Assembly (NCBI GenBank): GCA_022661535.1
Contig: JAKULF010000010.1
Coordinates: forward strand, 620,001-684,000
DNA: 64,000 bases
Source of the DNA: Eutypa lata
Taxonomy: Eukaryota; Ascomycota; Sordariomycetes; Xylariales; Diatrypaceae
Reading direction: 5' to 3'
The position numbers and the translations under genes were made by a program. The notes beneath the pieces are model-generated. The model ran no database searches. It was given only the letters and a program-made list of their open reading frames with translations, and was not told the origin of the DNA. Every line of letters starts with the position of its first letter. The stretch's first letter is position 1. Shown piece after piece: positions 1 through 10,473 of this stretch.

Positions 1-383
1 CCAAAATAAATGTAATATCGTTGCCCGCTCTAGCTCTATGCATCTGCATAATGCCCTTAAACGCGTCTAAGGCGTCGCTATCATATGTGAGCTGCCGGCA
101 CGTATACTGTCCAATATCACTGAGTACTTCCTGATGTATCTTCTTAATGACATTTTCATTAGACTCGAGGCCAATGGTCAAGCTGTTGGGTTCGGGTATA
201 TTTCTAACGCTGCCTTTGCCAGCACGGTCAAAAATACCAGGCGCCATCCATCTACCTTGTTGTGACATATCAGGCAAATGAGAGATTTCTGCAGGGATAT
301 AGAGGCTCTCCATTTCAGACATCCCGCAACAGTTCCAGTAGAGCTGAATGTCAGTAAACACAAGAACTCTTTTAGATAATAGA
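1..383 (-). pseudogene. HET-domain gene, downstream part (cut off by insertion and window edge)
   Basis: One frame is open without a stop from the end of the A+T-rich block down to base 1. It reads LLSKRVLVFTDIQLYWNC at the start and later YTCRQLTYDSDALDAFKGIM. In fungal HET (heterokaryon incompatibility, PF06985) proteins a segment of this type directly follows the GWTLQEALLS motif, and that motif is where the piece at 7684-8811 stops. The two pieces lie on the same strand, in the right order, and share the bases coding for LLS. I read this as the second half of one HET gene split by the 384-7690 element. The gene continues past the window edge, so its C-terminus is unseen. The assignment to HET rests on motif similarity and on the match to the other half. 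Confidence 0.75.
375..383. repeat. Target-site duplication, left copy
   Basis: The 9-bp word GATAATAGA sits between HET coding sequence on the left and the A+T-rich element on the right. The same word is at 7691-7699 on the other side of the element. A 9-bp duplication is typical of Mutator-like DNA transposons, but it does not settle the class. Confidence 0.75.
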
Positions 384-477
384 TGTCGCATTTAAAATTA
401 ACTTATATTTGCTTTACTACAGCTTTAAAGAAGAAAGGAAAGAAAAAAAGCCTTTTTTAAAAAAAGGTCACTTTTTC
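384..477 (+). repeat. Left end of the element, recurring at 5881
   Basis: The first bases of the element match 5881-5955 in direct orientation. For the first ten bases TGTCGCATTT becomes TATTATATTT, and each difference is G to A or C to T. The copy here has a 13-bp purine-rich stretch (near 431-443) that the other lacks. The match ends near the AAAAAAAGG stretch. It could be an LTR start, or the end of a second nested copy. Confidence 0.6.
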
Positions 478-762
478 TTTATATATATTAAGGTAATAAA
501 GCTACTTTACCTTTTTAAACTAAAGTTTTTTATTATAATATATTTTTTCTTTTATATTATTTAAATATAAAAAATAATTATATATAAAAATAAACGAATT
601 ATTTATAAGTATTTATTTAACATTAATTTAACGTTAACGAAATTTAAATAAAAAAACTTTAAAAAATAATTAACGATATAATCGTTAATATAATTAATAA
701 TATAATCGATAATATTTTTTATATAATTATATTTAAAAAGTTAATTTTTAAATAATTAAAAG

Positions 763-905
763 TATTAAACGAAGTTTATAATTATATAAAAAGTTATATT
801 ATTTAAAAAAACGTTCGAAAAATAATTAACGAAAAAACAAAATATAACGCTCGATTTTAAAGCTTTAACGCCGGTTTATTATTTATAAAAAAAATTATTT
901 TTAAT
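763..905 (+). repeat. Direct repeat, copy 1 (other copy 5274-5416)
   Basis: About 140 bp match 5274-5416 in the same orientation, offset about 4,511 bp. Nearly all differences are transitions of RIP type, and copy 2 has lost more CpG. Two such copies 4.5 kb apart fit an older element lying within the block, such as an LTR pair. They could also be two dispersed copies. Confidence 0.6.
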
Positions 906-3900
906 ATATATTCTTTACGAAAAAAAATAAAAACGTTTCGTTTTTATAATAAAGTTTAATATTCGTCGTAAAATAAACCTTTTCGTTATTAAATTAAATT
1001 AAGTTTTATATAATCGTAAATTAAATTTTATTTATTTTATTTTTAAAATTAACTTTAAATTTTATTTCTTTAATATTTTTATTACTTTTATTAAATTACG
1101 CCGTTTTTTTATAAATCTTTTTCGATATTTTTTTAAATAAAGTTTTAATTTTTTATTTAAAAGTAAAAAAGTTATAAATTAAGTTTTTAAGTATAAAAAA
1201 CGTTATTTTATAAATTATTTTTTTTTTTCGTTTTTTTAAAAATATAATTTTTTCGAATTTAATTTAACGAAAATAAATAAAAGTTTATTTTTAATAAAAT
1301 ATACTTGTTTTTTAAATTTTATTTAAATTTTTAATAAAATTAAAGAAATTATTTATTATTTTAAAATAAATTCGTCGTTATAATCGTAATTAATAAAAAA
1401 TATTTTTCTTTTAATAATTTATTTAAATTTTTTTAATAAAAACATCGCTTTAAAAAATCTTATTTAACTTTTTATAAAAAGATTAAAATTAATACGATCG
1501 TTTTTCGATTTTTTTATTTTTAAATTTATTTAATAAAACTTTTTAATTTTTTTTTAATCTTTAATTTTATACTTTTTTTTAATTATAAAATTATTAACGT
1601 GTTTTTTTAATAAAAAAACCTTTTTAATAATATCTTTAATCGATTTATAAAAATAATCGTAAACGGTTTTTACGTTACTTTTAAAATTTTATAAAAAAAC
1701 ATTTAATTAATTTTTTTATAAATAATTTTTAATATTTTTTTTATAAATATAATTTCTTTTTAATATATCTTTAAAAATATAATCTTTAATAAAGTTTATT
1801 ATAACGATTTAAATAACTTTTTATAATTAAAAATTCGTTAATATTATTAAATTTATAACGTTAATAAATAAATTAAAAATTATTTTATATTAATCGTTTT
1901 AATATTAAAAGATTTTAATAAAAATATTTTAATTATTTTTAATATTTTTTAAAAGATTTACGATTTTAAAATTAAATTTTATATTTTTTAAATTCTTTTT
2001 ATTCGTTATTTAATAATTAAAAAAATAATTTAAATTTTATAAAAAAATATTTATTTTTATTTAATAATATTTAATAAATAAAATAAAATTTTAATATTAT
2101 TAAAATAAAATGTAATTAAAAATAAAAGTTAATAATTTAATATCTTTAAATTCTTTTTTAATTTTAATTATAACTTTAATAAAAATACGTTTTTTTTAAT
2201 TATTAAATCTTTTTTTTAAACGAAAAAAAGTCGATTTATAAAAAATGCTTTTATTATCGTAATAATTCTTTTAATATATAAGAATAATATAAACGTTTAT
2301 TAAAACTTTTATTTAATTTAAATTAACGTTATTTAAAGCTTTTATAAATTTAATAAATTAATTTTTAAAATTATACGTTAAGTTTTCGTAAATTTAAAAA
2401 GCTTTTAAATCTTTAAAGAAAGAAATTTTAATTATTAATAAATCGAAATCGTTTTATTAATTATTTAAGTTTTTATTTTTAATTATATTTTTTAATATAA
2501 AGATTATAATTATTTATAAATAAAAGTTAAAAGTTTACGTTTTAAATAAAATATACGTAATACTTTTTAAAACGATAATAAAATCGTACTTTATATTTAA
2601 AAAATAATAATTAAAGAAAACAATTATTTATTATTATTCGTTTATAACTTCGTTTATAATATTTTTATTTTAAAAACTTAACTTTTTAAACTTTAAAGAA
2701 TTATTTTTTATAAAATAATTTTTAAAAGTTAATTAAATAAAGTTTTTTATTAAAAATATTAATTAAAAAATCTTTTAAATTTATTCGAAAATAATGTTAT
2801 TACTTTCGTAATCGAAATCTTTAATTAAAAATTCGATTATTTTAATAATAATAAAAGAAATTTAAAAAAAAATAATTAAAAAAATATAAAAAAAGATTAT
2901 AAATTAATAAAATAAAAATCTTAAATATTAAAAGAAAAAAAAATAAAAGAAAATTTTTAAAGCGATATAATTAAAGGTTATATGTAATATATATTATATA
3001 AGCAAAAATTATCGAAAAATAAATATCGATTATTATATTTTAATTAAAAAAATAAATATAAAAACGTAAATTTTCGAATTAAAAAATAATTAACGATATA
3101 AAAAAAAAAAAAAATTAAATAAAAAAAAAATTTTAATATTAAAATATTTAAATTATATATATTAAATAAATAAAAAAGATTTAAAAATAAAGATTTTATA
3201 AAAAAACATAAAATTATAAAAGAAATAAAGCGAATAAAAAAATACTTTAATATATAAAAAGTAACTTTTATTTTATTATTTATTATTAATATTTAAAATG
3301 TAAATTTAAATATTAATATATAAAATTATTTTAACGAATTTAAAATTATTTAAAATATTTTTTATTTTATTTTAAAAAAAAGTTTAAATTTTTTAATAAC
3401 TTTTTATAAAAAGTTTAATTTAAATAAACTTGTTTTTCTTATTATAATTATTAATTAATTTCGTTACGTTTTATATTAAAATTATTTTTAAATATTATTT
3501 ATTATATTACGAATTATAGTTTTTTTATTTAATTAAATATTCGATTATAAGTTAATTTTCTTAATTATTAATTTTTTTTTTCGAAAAGTTTTTTAATTTC
3601 GTAAAATTATTATTTATTATTATTATTTTCGACGAATATTTTATTTAATTAAAAACGTTTTTTATTATAAAAATCGCTTTTTTTAAATGCTTTATATAAA
3701 TGTATAATTAAAATCGTTTAATAATTTTTTCGAAAAGTTTTTCGAAATTACTTAATATAAATACTTTAATGTTTATATTTAACTTTATTATTTATTAATT
3801 TTAAACGTTATTATAAAAAAATTACGAAAAATCTTTAACGAAAACTTTAAATTAAATAAGATTTAATATATATTTATATATAAAATTTATAAAAAAAAAA

Positions 3901-5273
3901 ATATTTTTTTAATAAATATTAAATTCGATTTAAATATAATTATTATTATTAAAAAATAAATTAAAATTAAAATTTAAATAATTAATTTATTAAATTTTTT
4001 ATTTATAAATAATAAATTTTTAATTTTAATTTTTATTAAAGAATTTAAAAGTTATTATAATAAAAATAATAAATTTTTTAATAACGTTATTATTAAAAAT
4101 GTTTATAATAAAGTTTTTTATTAAATTTAAATTATTTTTAATTTTTTTAAAAAATAATTAATATTACGATAAAAAAAATTATTCGTTTAAAAGGTTAAAT
4201 TTCGTTTTAATAAAAAATTATATAAAAAGAAAATTATATATATTAATTACGAAAAAACTTTAAATAAATTATAAATTAAGTTTTTTTTTTAATTAAAATG
4301 AATTTAATTATTATAATATAATCGATTTAAAAATATTAAAAAGAAATACGTTTTTAAATTATAAATCTTTAATAAATCGTAAAACGAAAAGTAAAAAAAA
4401 GTTTTTTAATAAATTCGATTTTTACGAATTTATTAAAGAAAAAAATAAAGGGAAAAAAACGTTATATTTTAAAAGAATTAATAATTCGGTTTTTTAAAAA
4501 TAAAATCGTTTAATAACGTTTATTATTATTTTTTTACGATTAATATTAAATAAATTTAAATAAAATCTTTTATAAAAAAAAAAGCTTTTCGTATAAATTA
4601 ATTATTTTTTTACGTAAAGTAATTAATATTTTAAATAAATTATTAAGTTAAAAATGAAATTATTTTACGGATTTTCTTTATTAAAAAAAAATTAATTAAT
4701 TTAAAATTTAATTTTTACGAATTTATATATCGTAAAATAAATTTATTTAAATTTTTAATAATCGATTATTTAATTTTAAAAATAAATCGTAAAACGAACA
4801 TTTTAAATTTATTATATTTAACGATTAAACGATTATAAAATTAAGCGATTATATAATAAAATAAGTTTATAAATTTTAAAAATAATTTTAAAAAATAAAG
4901 TATTTATTTAAATAAAATTTAAATAATTTATAATAAAGTTTAATATTATTATATAAATTTATTAAAAAGCGAAATTCGTTATAAAAAATATATAAATAAA
5001 AAAACTTTTTAATAATAAAATGTTTTAATGTTTTTAAATAAAATAATAAATTATAATAATATAAAAAGAAAATATAAAATTATAAATTTTATAAATAAAT
5101 TTATAAAAAGTTTTTTAAACGAATAAATAAATAAATTACGATCGAAAAAAAAGTTTTAAATTAAATATTAAACGAAATTTAAACGTTTTTTTTTTTAAAT
5201 TATTTAATAATAAAAATAATATAATAAATAATTATAATTTAATATTATAAGTAATTAAAAAAATATTATTAAA

Positions 5274-5416
5274 TGTTAAATAAAGTTTATAATTATATAA
5301 AGAATTATATTATTTAAAAAAACGTTTAAAAAATAATTAATAAAAGAAAAAAATATAACGTTTAATTTTAAAACTTTAACGTTAATTTATTATTTATAAA
5401 AAAAATCATTTTTAAT
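5274..5416 (+). repeat. Direct repeat, copy 2 (other copy 763-905)
   Basis: This is the more mutated partner of 763-905. Several CpG sites of copy 1 read TpA or TpG/CpA products here. Confidence 0.6.
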
Positions 5417-5880
5417 AAAAAGTTTTTATTTAAAACTTTATTATTTTTAAAAATAATTAAATTATTATTAATAATTAAATTATTTATTAAGTTTTTTATT
5501 AAAAATTATAACGTTTATTATTATAAATAACGTTATTTTTAAATTTAATTTAATTATATATAAATTTAAAATTTAAAATGTTTTAAAAACGTATATTATA
5601 ATAAATAATTTATATATTTTACGTTTTTATAAAATATTAAATTATTATATAAATTATTTTTAAATTATTTATTATAACGTTAATAATTTAATTATTAAAT
5701 TTAATTAATTTAAAAATAACGATTAATTATAAAATTAATTATTAATATTTAAAAAATAATATATATTAATATATTAATAAAATCGTTAATATTTTAAAAA
5801 AATAAAAATATAAAAATAAATATATAACGTAAATAAGTATAAATAAAAATATTAAATTTTTATAAATTTAAATTTATAAT

Positions 5881-5955
5881 TATTATATTTAAAATTACTT
5901 TATATTTATTTTATTATAACTTTAAAAAAAAACCTTTTTTAAAAAAAATTTATTT
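5881..5955 (+). repeat. Decayed copy of the element's left end
   Basis: It aligns from its first base with the left boundary of the element at 384. Differences are all RIP-type transitions plus one 13-bp gap. Confidence 0.55.
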
Positions 5956-5993
5956 TTTTAAAAGTAATTATAAAGTTAATTATAATATAAGTT

Positions 5994-6114
5994 ATTACGA
6001 TATTAAATAACATTTTATAAATATATTATATAAAGTAATATAAAACGATTAATTTTTAAATTAATAATATATTTATTTTTAATAATATAATTAAATAATT
6101 TTTATATTTTATAT
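5994..6114 (+). repeat. Direct repeat, copy 1 (other copy 6379-6499)
   Basis: About 120 bp starting ATTACGATATTAAATAA recur 385 bp downstream with a few RIP-type differences. This looks like a local duplication inside the element. Confidence 0.65.
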
Positions 6115-6378
6115 CGTTATAATTTATTAATTTTTTTTATAAGTTATACGTTTAAATTTTAATTAAGTTTATTATTTTTTATAATTTATTAATAATGTAA
6201 TATATATAATAATATTTTAATAATATAATAAAGTAACGTAAAATACTTTTTAAAAATAAAGCTTTATTTAACGTATAATTTTAAAGTTATTTAAACTTAA
6301 ACGATTTTAAATAAAAAATTTTATTTAATATATTTTAAAAATAAATTAAAAATAATTTATTTTAAAAAAAAACTTATT

Positions 6379-6499
6379 ATTACGATATTAAATAATATTT
6401 CGTAAATATATTATATAAAATAATATAAAGCGATTAATTTTTAAGTTAATAACGTATTTACTTTTAATAATATAATTAAATAATTTTTATATTTTATAT
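6379..6499 (+). repeat. Direct repeat, copy 2 (other copy 5994-6114)
   Basis: Partner of 5994-6114. It keeps some CpG sites that copy 1 has lost, and the reverse is also true, so the two copies mutated partly independently. Confidence 0.65.
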
Positions 6500-7683
6500 T
6501 ATTATATAAATACTTTTTTATTTTATTTTTAATAAATATATTTTATATTAATTTTAACGTTTATAATTAAAATAATTATTAATATATATTAAATTAATTT
6601 TTTAATTATTTATTTATATATATTTAAATTATTATATATATTAATTATTTATTTATTAATTATTTATTTATTAATTATTTATATTAATTATTTAAATTTT
6701 TATTATTTAATTTTAAAAAACTTATAATTATTAATTTCGCTTTAATTATTTAATTTTAATTTAATTTTAACTTAATTTTAATTTAACTTTAAAAGCTTTT
6801 AACGATTTATTTAATTTTTAAAGTTATTAATAATTTAAATAATAATATATTAATTACTTAAAAATTATTAAAGTAATAATAAATTAAATAAAAACATTTT
6901 TAAGTTTTAATTATTTAAGTTTATAAGTTTATAAATTTATAAGTTTATAAATTTATAATTATAATAAAGTTATTAATAATTTAAGTAAATAATAAAATAA
7001 AGCTTTTAACTTAAATAATAATGTATAAATTATTTAAAAAATTTTACGTAAAATAATAATAACTTTAATTATTTAATTTAATTATAAATTAATTAAAGTT
7101 TTAAATATTAACGTAAAATTACTTATATATATATAAATAAAACGATATTTTTTATAAATAAAATAAATAATATTAATATAATTAATATAACTTATAATAT
7201 AATAATTAAATATAAATATATAAATAAATTTATAATTATAAAATTTATATTATTAAGTTTTTAAATTTAAATTTTATTTATAATATAAAATTAATTAAAT
7301 CGATTAATATTAATATATTAAAGTTTTTTATAATAAATATAAAACAAAAGTTTCTTTTTTGAATTTCGTAATAAATATAAATTTTTACGTTTTATAATAA
7401 AAGTTTAAAAAATAATAATTTTAATAATAATAATTAAAATAAAATATAAAATATAAAGAAAATAATAATAATTTTTAAATTAAATTAATTTTTAAATATA
7501 TATTTTTATTATAAAAATATCGTATTTTAACTTAATTGTATAAATATTTTATTAAACTTATACTAAGGTAAGCTTATATTGTAAAAAAGTGCCCATGTTA
7601 TAGTTAACCTTGTAGCCGACCGTACTTCTTCTTTATATATACCAGGGTGGTGGAGCCACTTTACCCCCCTAGACCAGGGTTTT

Positions 7684-8811
7684 TTACTGTGATAATAGAG
7701 CCTCTTGGAGTGTCCATCCGCGGCGAGACCAGTTTGACTGCTGAATCGTCTCATCAGAATCAACCAAAGTCACCAGTGTCATATCTCGAATCTGTAAATT
7801 CTTTTGCACCCTTCGGCCGACCTGGGTTGATGAGCAATCTCGTTGCACCCCTCGTAAGCCATCTAAGCCATTAGCAGCAGCGACGAGAGTAACTTCGGCA
7901 TGCTGAAATATCAAGTGCATGTTGGCGATTAACTGCGCCTTTTCTTTCTCGTTGTTTTGTTTGATACAGTAGCGATCAATCCATAGATATTGGAAGCCTA
8001 GTTGTTTCGTTACTTCTATTGCGTCTAAAACCACATTCGGCAACGTATTCGATGTTTCCGGGCTAGCGGCCCAGACATAACTCAATGCAACGTAGTCGGT
8101 TCCTATTGTTGACGGTTCGATTCTGATTGGGTTACTATAACAGTCGATGAGTCGAAATCCTTGTAGTTGGTTATTTGGTTTGGGCCGGCAACAGCTTAGT
8201 GTGTGGTGCCTTCCACAAAACTCTAGCCAGTTCTTGGGAAGTTTGAAATCAATCCATTCAGGGACAACTCTGCCCCATATACCATCTCTAATTCGAGCTT
8301 GTGCTGTTTCGTGGTTTCCAAGAGCGCGGAAGACAACATAACCTAACGAAATGGACTGTAGAAAGTCTCGATCAAACAGATACTTGGGTAGAATTACGCT
8401 CGGGGAGACGGAGAGAAAGCACCTGTCAACACAGTGTGCCTGGCAAGAATTTGAAAGTTTAGAAATATCGAAGGTCGAAGAACAGAGCCGGAGAGATGAG
8501 TAAAAATTGATATGGTCATAATCGATATAGGATTTACTATTATAGTATTGGATCGATGTCAATCCCTTGAAGAATTCACAGATCGGGCAGGTTGCTTTCC
8601 CTCCATCGAACAACCCCTCGCTGTTTACCGGGAGTGTGACAGTAGGGTTGGCGATTTCTTGACTCCAGGCGTGGTCTCGTTCAGCTTGGGTACCACTATG
8701 AGGCGGTGGAAGGAGTGGAAAATCCCCGGTGAAGAATTTGTCGGCTTCATCAAACATGCGCTCAAAGTTGATTTTAGCACATCTTTCGCATATTTCCGAA
8801 TTCATATCCAT
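7684..8811 (-). pseudogene. HET-domain protein, upstream part (truncated by insertion)
   Basis: The 375-residue frame has a Cys-containing N-terminus (MNSEICERCAKINFE), then the HET domain: YVALSYVW near residue 240, LGFQYLWIDRYCIKQ, HAEVTLVAAANG, and SRRGWTLQEALLS at the end. HET proteins act in self/non-self recognition, and their activation can trigger cell death after fusion of unlike hyphae. Normal members continue with an LVF-type strand and a long variable C-terminal region. Here the frame hits a stop two codons after LLS, and those codons come from the inserted element. The missing continuation is at 1-383. The start is the first Met of the frame; Met3 is equally possible. No stop or frameshift is visible upstream of the insertion. 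In its present form it could give only a truncated HET domain. Confidence 0.85.
7691..7699. repeat. Target-site duplication, right copy
   Basis: GATAATAGA, identical to 375-383. It lies between the element and the HET coding sequence that reads TLQEALLS on the minus strand. Confidence 0.75.
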
Positions 8812-9512
8812 AATGAAAAGGTCGTACGTCGTATGGTTAACAAAGACATCCAGGAGCTGTATGAGTGATTAGGGGAAGAATCTCGAGACAGAAATTCCCA
8901 GGTTTCTCTAGACAAGTGCGGCCAAAATTTAAACATTCGGGCACTGCCTAATTGATGTTACAGTGGGGGCCTGCCTGATAGTTTTTCCATATCTACCAAG
9001 TCCTCATGGCCAATTATAGCAATGCCATGCTTAAGACAAGTATACAATAGGACAGTAGTCAATCCACTCGAGGTTCAACAGCCACTATTGGATGTACTAA
9101 TTGCTTTTACTAACTTGGGTCTTCCAGCAATAAAGACAAAACACACTCAAGCGTCTATGTTAGAGCTGAAGAGTGGATTATTGTAGCGCCAATAACATCT
9201 GCCTCACTATATAATTCAAGAGTGCGAAAACCCCTTTATAGGCCGCCGTGGCTCCGCTACCAAGGCTTCTTTAGGCTCAAGCCTTGTTATACCCTGACTG
9301 TCTATAAGTCCTGCATGTCAGATATGAAGCATAGTAAAGAAATATTATTAATAGCTTATCTTTTGGTGTAGTGGCGTATTTAACACTACACACCCCCTTC
9401 AGGTTTACATTGTCCATCCCAGATAATTCTGCACTTTATGCCAAGCCCCCTAAGCATTAACATTGCCCCGCGTCGAACCCCACTCCTCTAAAAAGGGGCG
9501 TAAAAATGAAAC
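8812..9512. other. Intergenic region upstream of the HET gene
   Basis: Normal base composition. I see no supportable gene. A short hairpin (GTGTAGTG ... CACTACAC, about 9366-9391) is the only structure noticed. Confidence 0.5.
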
Positions 9513-9520
9513 AAAAAAAA
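9513..9520 (-). terminator. Pol III-type T-run terminator
   Basis: Eight T in a row on the minus strand, four bases after the 3' end of the tRNA-like sequence. This is a typical RNA polymerase III stop. Confidence 0.5.
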
Positions 9521-9523
9521 TAT

Positions 9524-9718
9524 TGCCTGGTCCAGGAATCGAACCTGGGTCTTCTTGCCTTCAAGTTAGTTCTGTGGAGGTGGAATATTCGCACAGGGTG
9601 TGAAGATTCACCCAGACATTTTGAGGTGTACATTTGTACAGCCGCAGGGTATCGAACCCGTGGTCTTCAAGTTTTTCTTGTTTGGGGCGAAGACGTGTTA
9701 CCACTACACTAACCTGGC
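9524..9718 (-). tRNA. tRNA-derived locus with two 3' halves (probable pseudogene)
   Basis: The minus strand starts GCCAGGT, then TTAGTGTAGTGGTAACAC, which is a good D-arm/A-box of the Glu/Asp/His kind. Two B-boxes follow: GGGTTCGATACCC (about 9648-9660) and AGGTTCGATTCCT (about 9533-9545). The distal T-arm is perfect (CCAGG/CCTGG), and its acceptor strand ACCAGGC pairs with the 5' GCCAGGT at six of seven positions. The proximal 3' half has a poor T-stem and a weak acceptor. Both 3' halves follow the word AACTTGAAG, so one looks like a copy of the other. I could not find a convincing anticodon loop, so no amino acid is given. It may be a tRNA with a long aberrant intron, or a tRNA-derived pseudogene or SINE-like remnant. 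Confidence 0.4.
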
Positions 9719-10473
9719 TTTTCATTGTTGGGAGGGAGATGTCTTATTGGCATTTATATAATTGATTGTCTTGGTATGTAGGTTATTGACCGCCCAGTAC
9801 ATAGATACTTTATACGTATATGTATTATTTTCCAGTGGACGAGGCACAATAGTTTTCAAATTAATACCAGTTATTGGTGGTATTCCGTTGCTATCAGTTA
9901 CATACATACTATGTAGTAAACATGTACTACCTACCTAAGTCATAAATAAGTATTTGCAAATACAGTAGCACATATAAATATTGCAAGGCTAGGTATACCT
10001 GCCGCCGATGCTGCTTCAAAGTATATATGACAGCTTGACGGCGTGTATCTAGGAACCCTACGAGGTAAATATATAGGATGGTCAAAAGAAGGAATCTACG
10101 GAGCTATCATTATGAAACGAAGCAGTACTTACATACAATTAGTATATGAAAACATAGCGACCCTAAGGCACCCAACTATATATAGCTCTATTCACGTATC
10201 ATAACCCACCACTTGGAATTGCTTTCGCAACACCGCATGTCTATCGTGGCTAGGCACTTACTTATGATACCTTCACCATTAAAGTAGAAAAGGATATGCA
10301 CATGGCATCTTTCTTACTGGGGAAGGGGGGTGAAAGGAACCCAGGAGGTGGTTTTCGCAAAACCGGGGCATAAGTAATTACTTATAAAATCCAATCATGG
10401 CCATTCCCAAGCCTATGTTTATTTTGATTTATATGTACTGTTTATACAACCCCTACCTATACAGGTAGGTATC
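9719..10473. other. Intergenic region
   Basis: No gene seen. It is moderately A+T-rich with scattered short TACCT/AGGTA words and has no repeat of note. Confidence 0.5.

Larger units (their letters stand above)
384..7690. mobile_element. RIP-mutated transposable element inserted in the HET gene
   Basis: A 7,307-bp block lies between two copies of a 9-bp word inside a HET gene. From about 490 to 7560 it is almost pure A/T. The remaining C is nearly all in CpG or CpT, and CpA and TpG are very rare, which is the RIP signature. No long open frame survives. The last ~125 bp at the right end (7563-7690) keep normal composition, and the first ~100 bp at the left are only partly mutated. The ends read TGTCGCATTT on the left and TTTTTACTGT on the right, so no terminal inverted repeat is evident. 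A decayed copy of the left end recurs at 5881, so the block may be a composite or nested element. The class is undetermined. Confidence 0.8.

Noticed and set aside
9362..9391. Second tRNA A-box-like word with hairpin
   Set aside because: No B-box follows on the same strand and no tRNA fold could be built.
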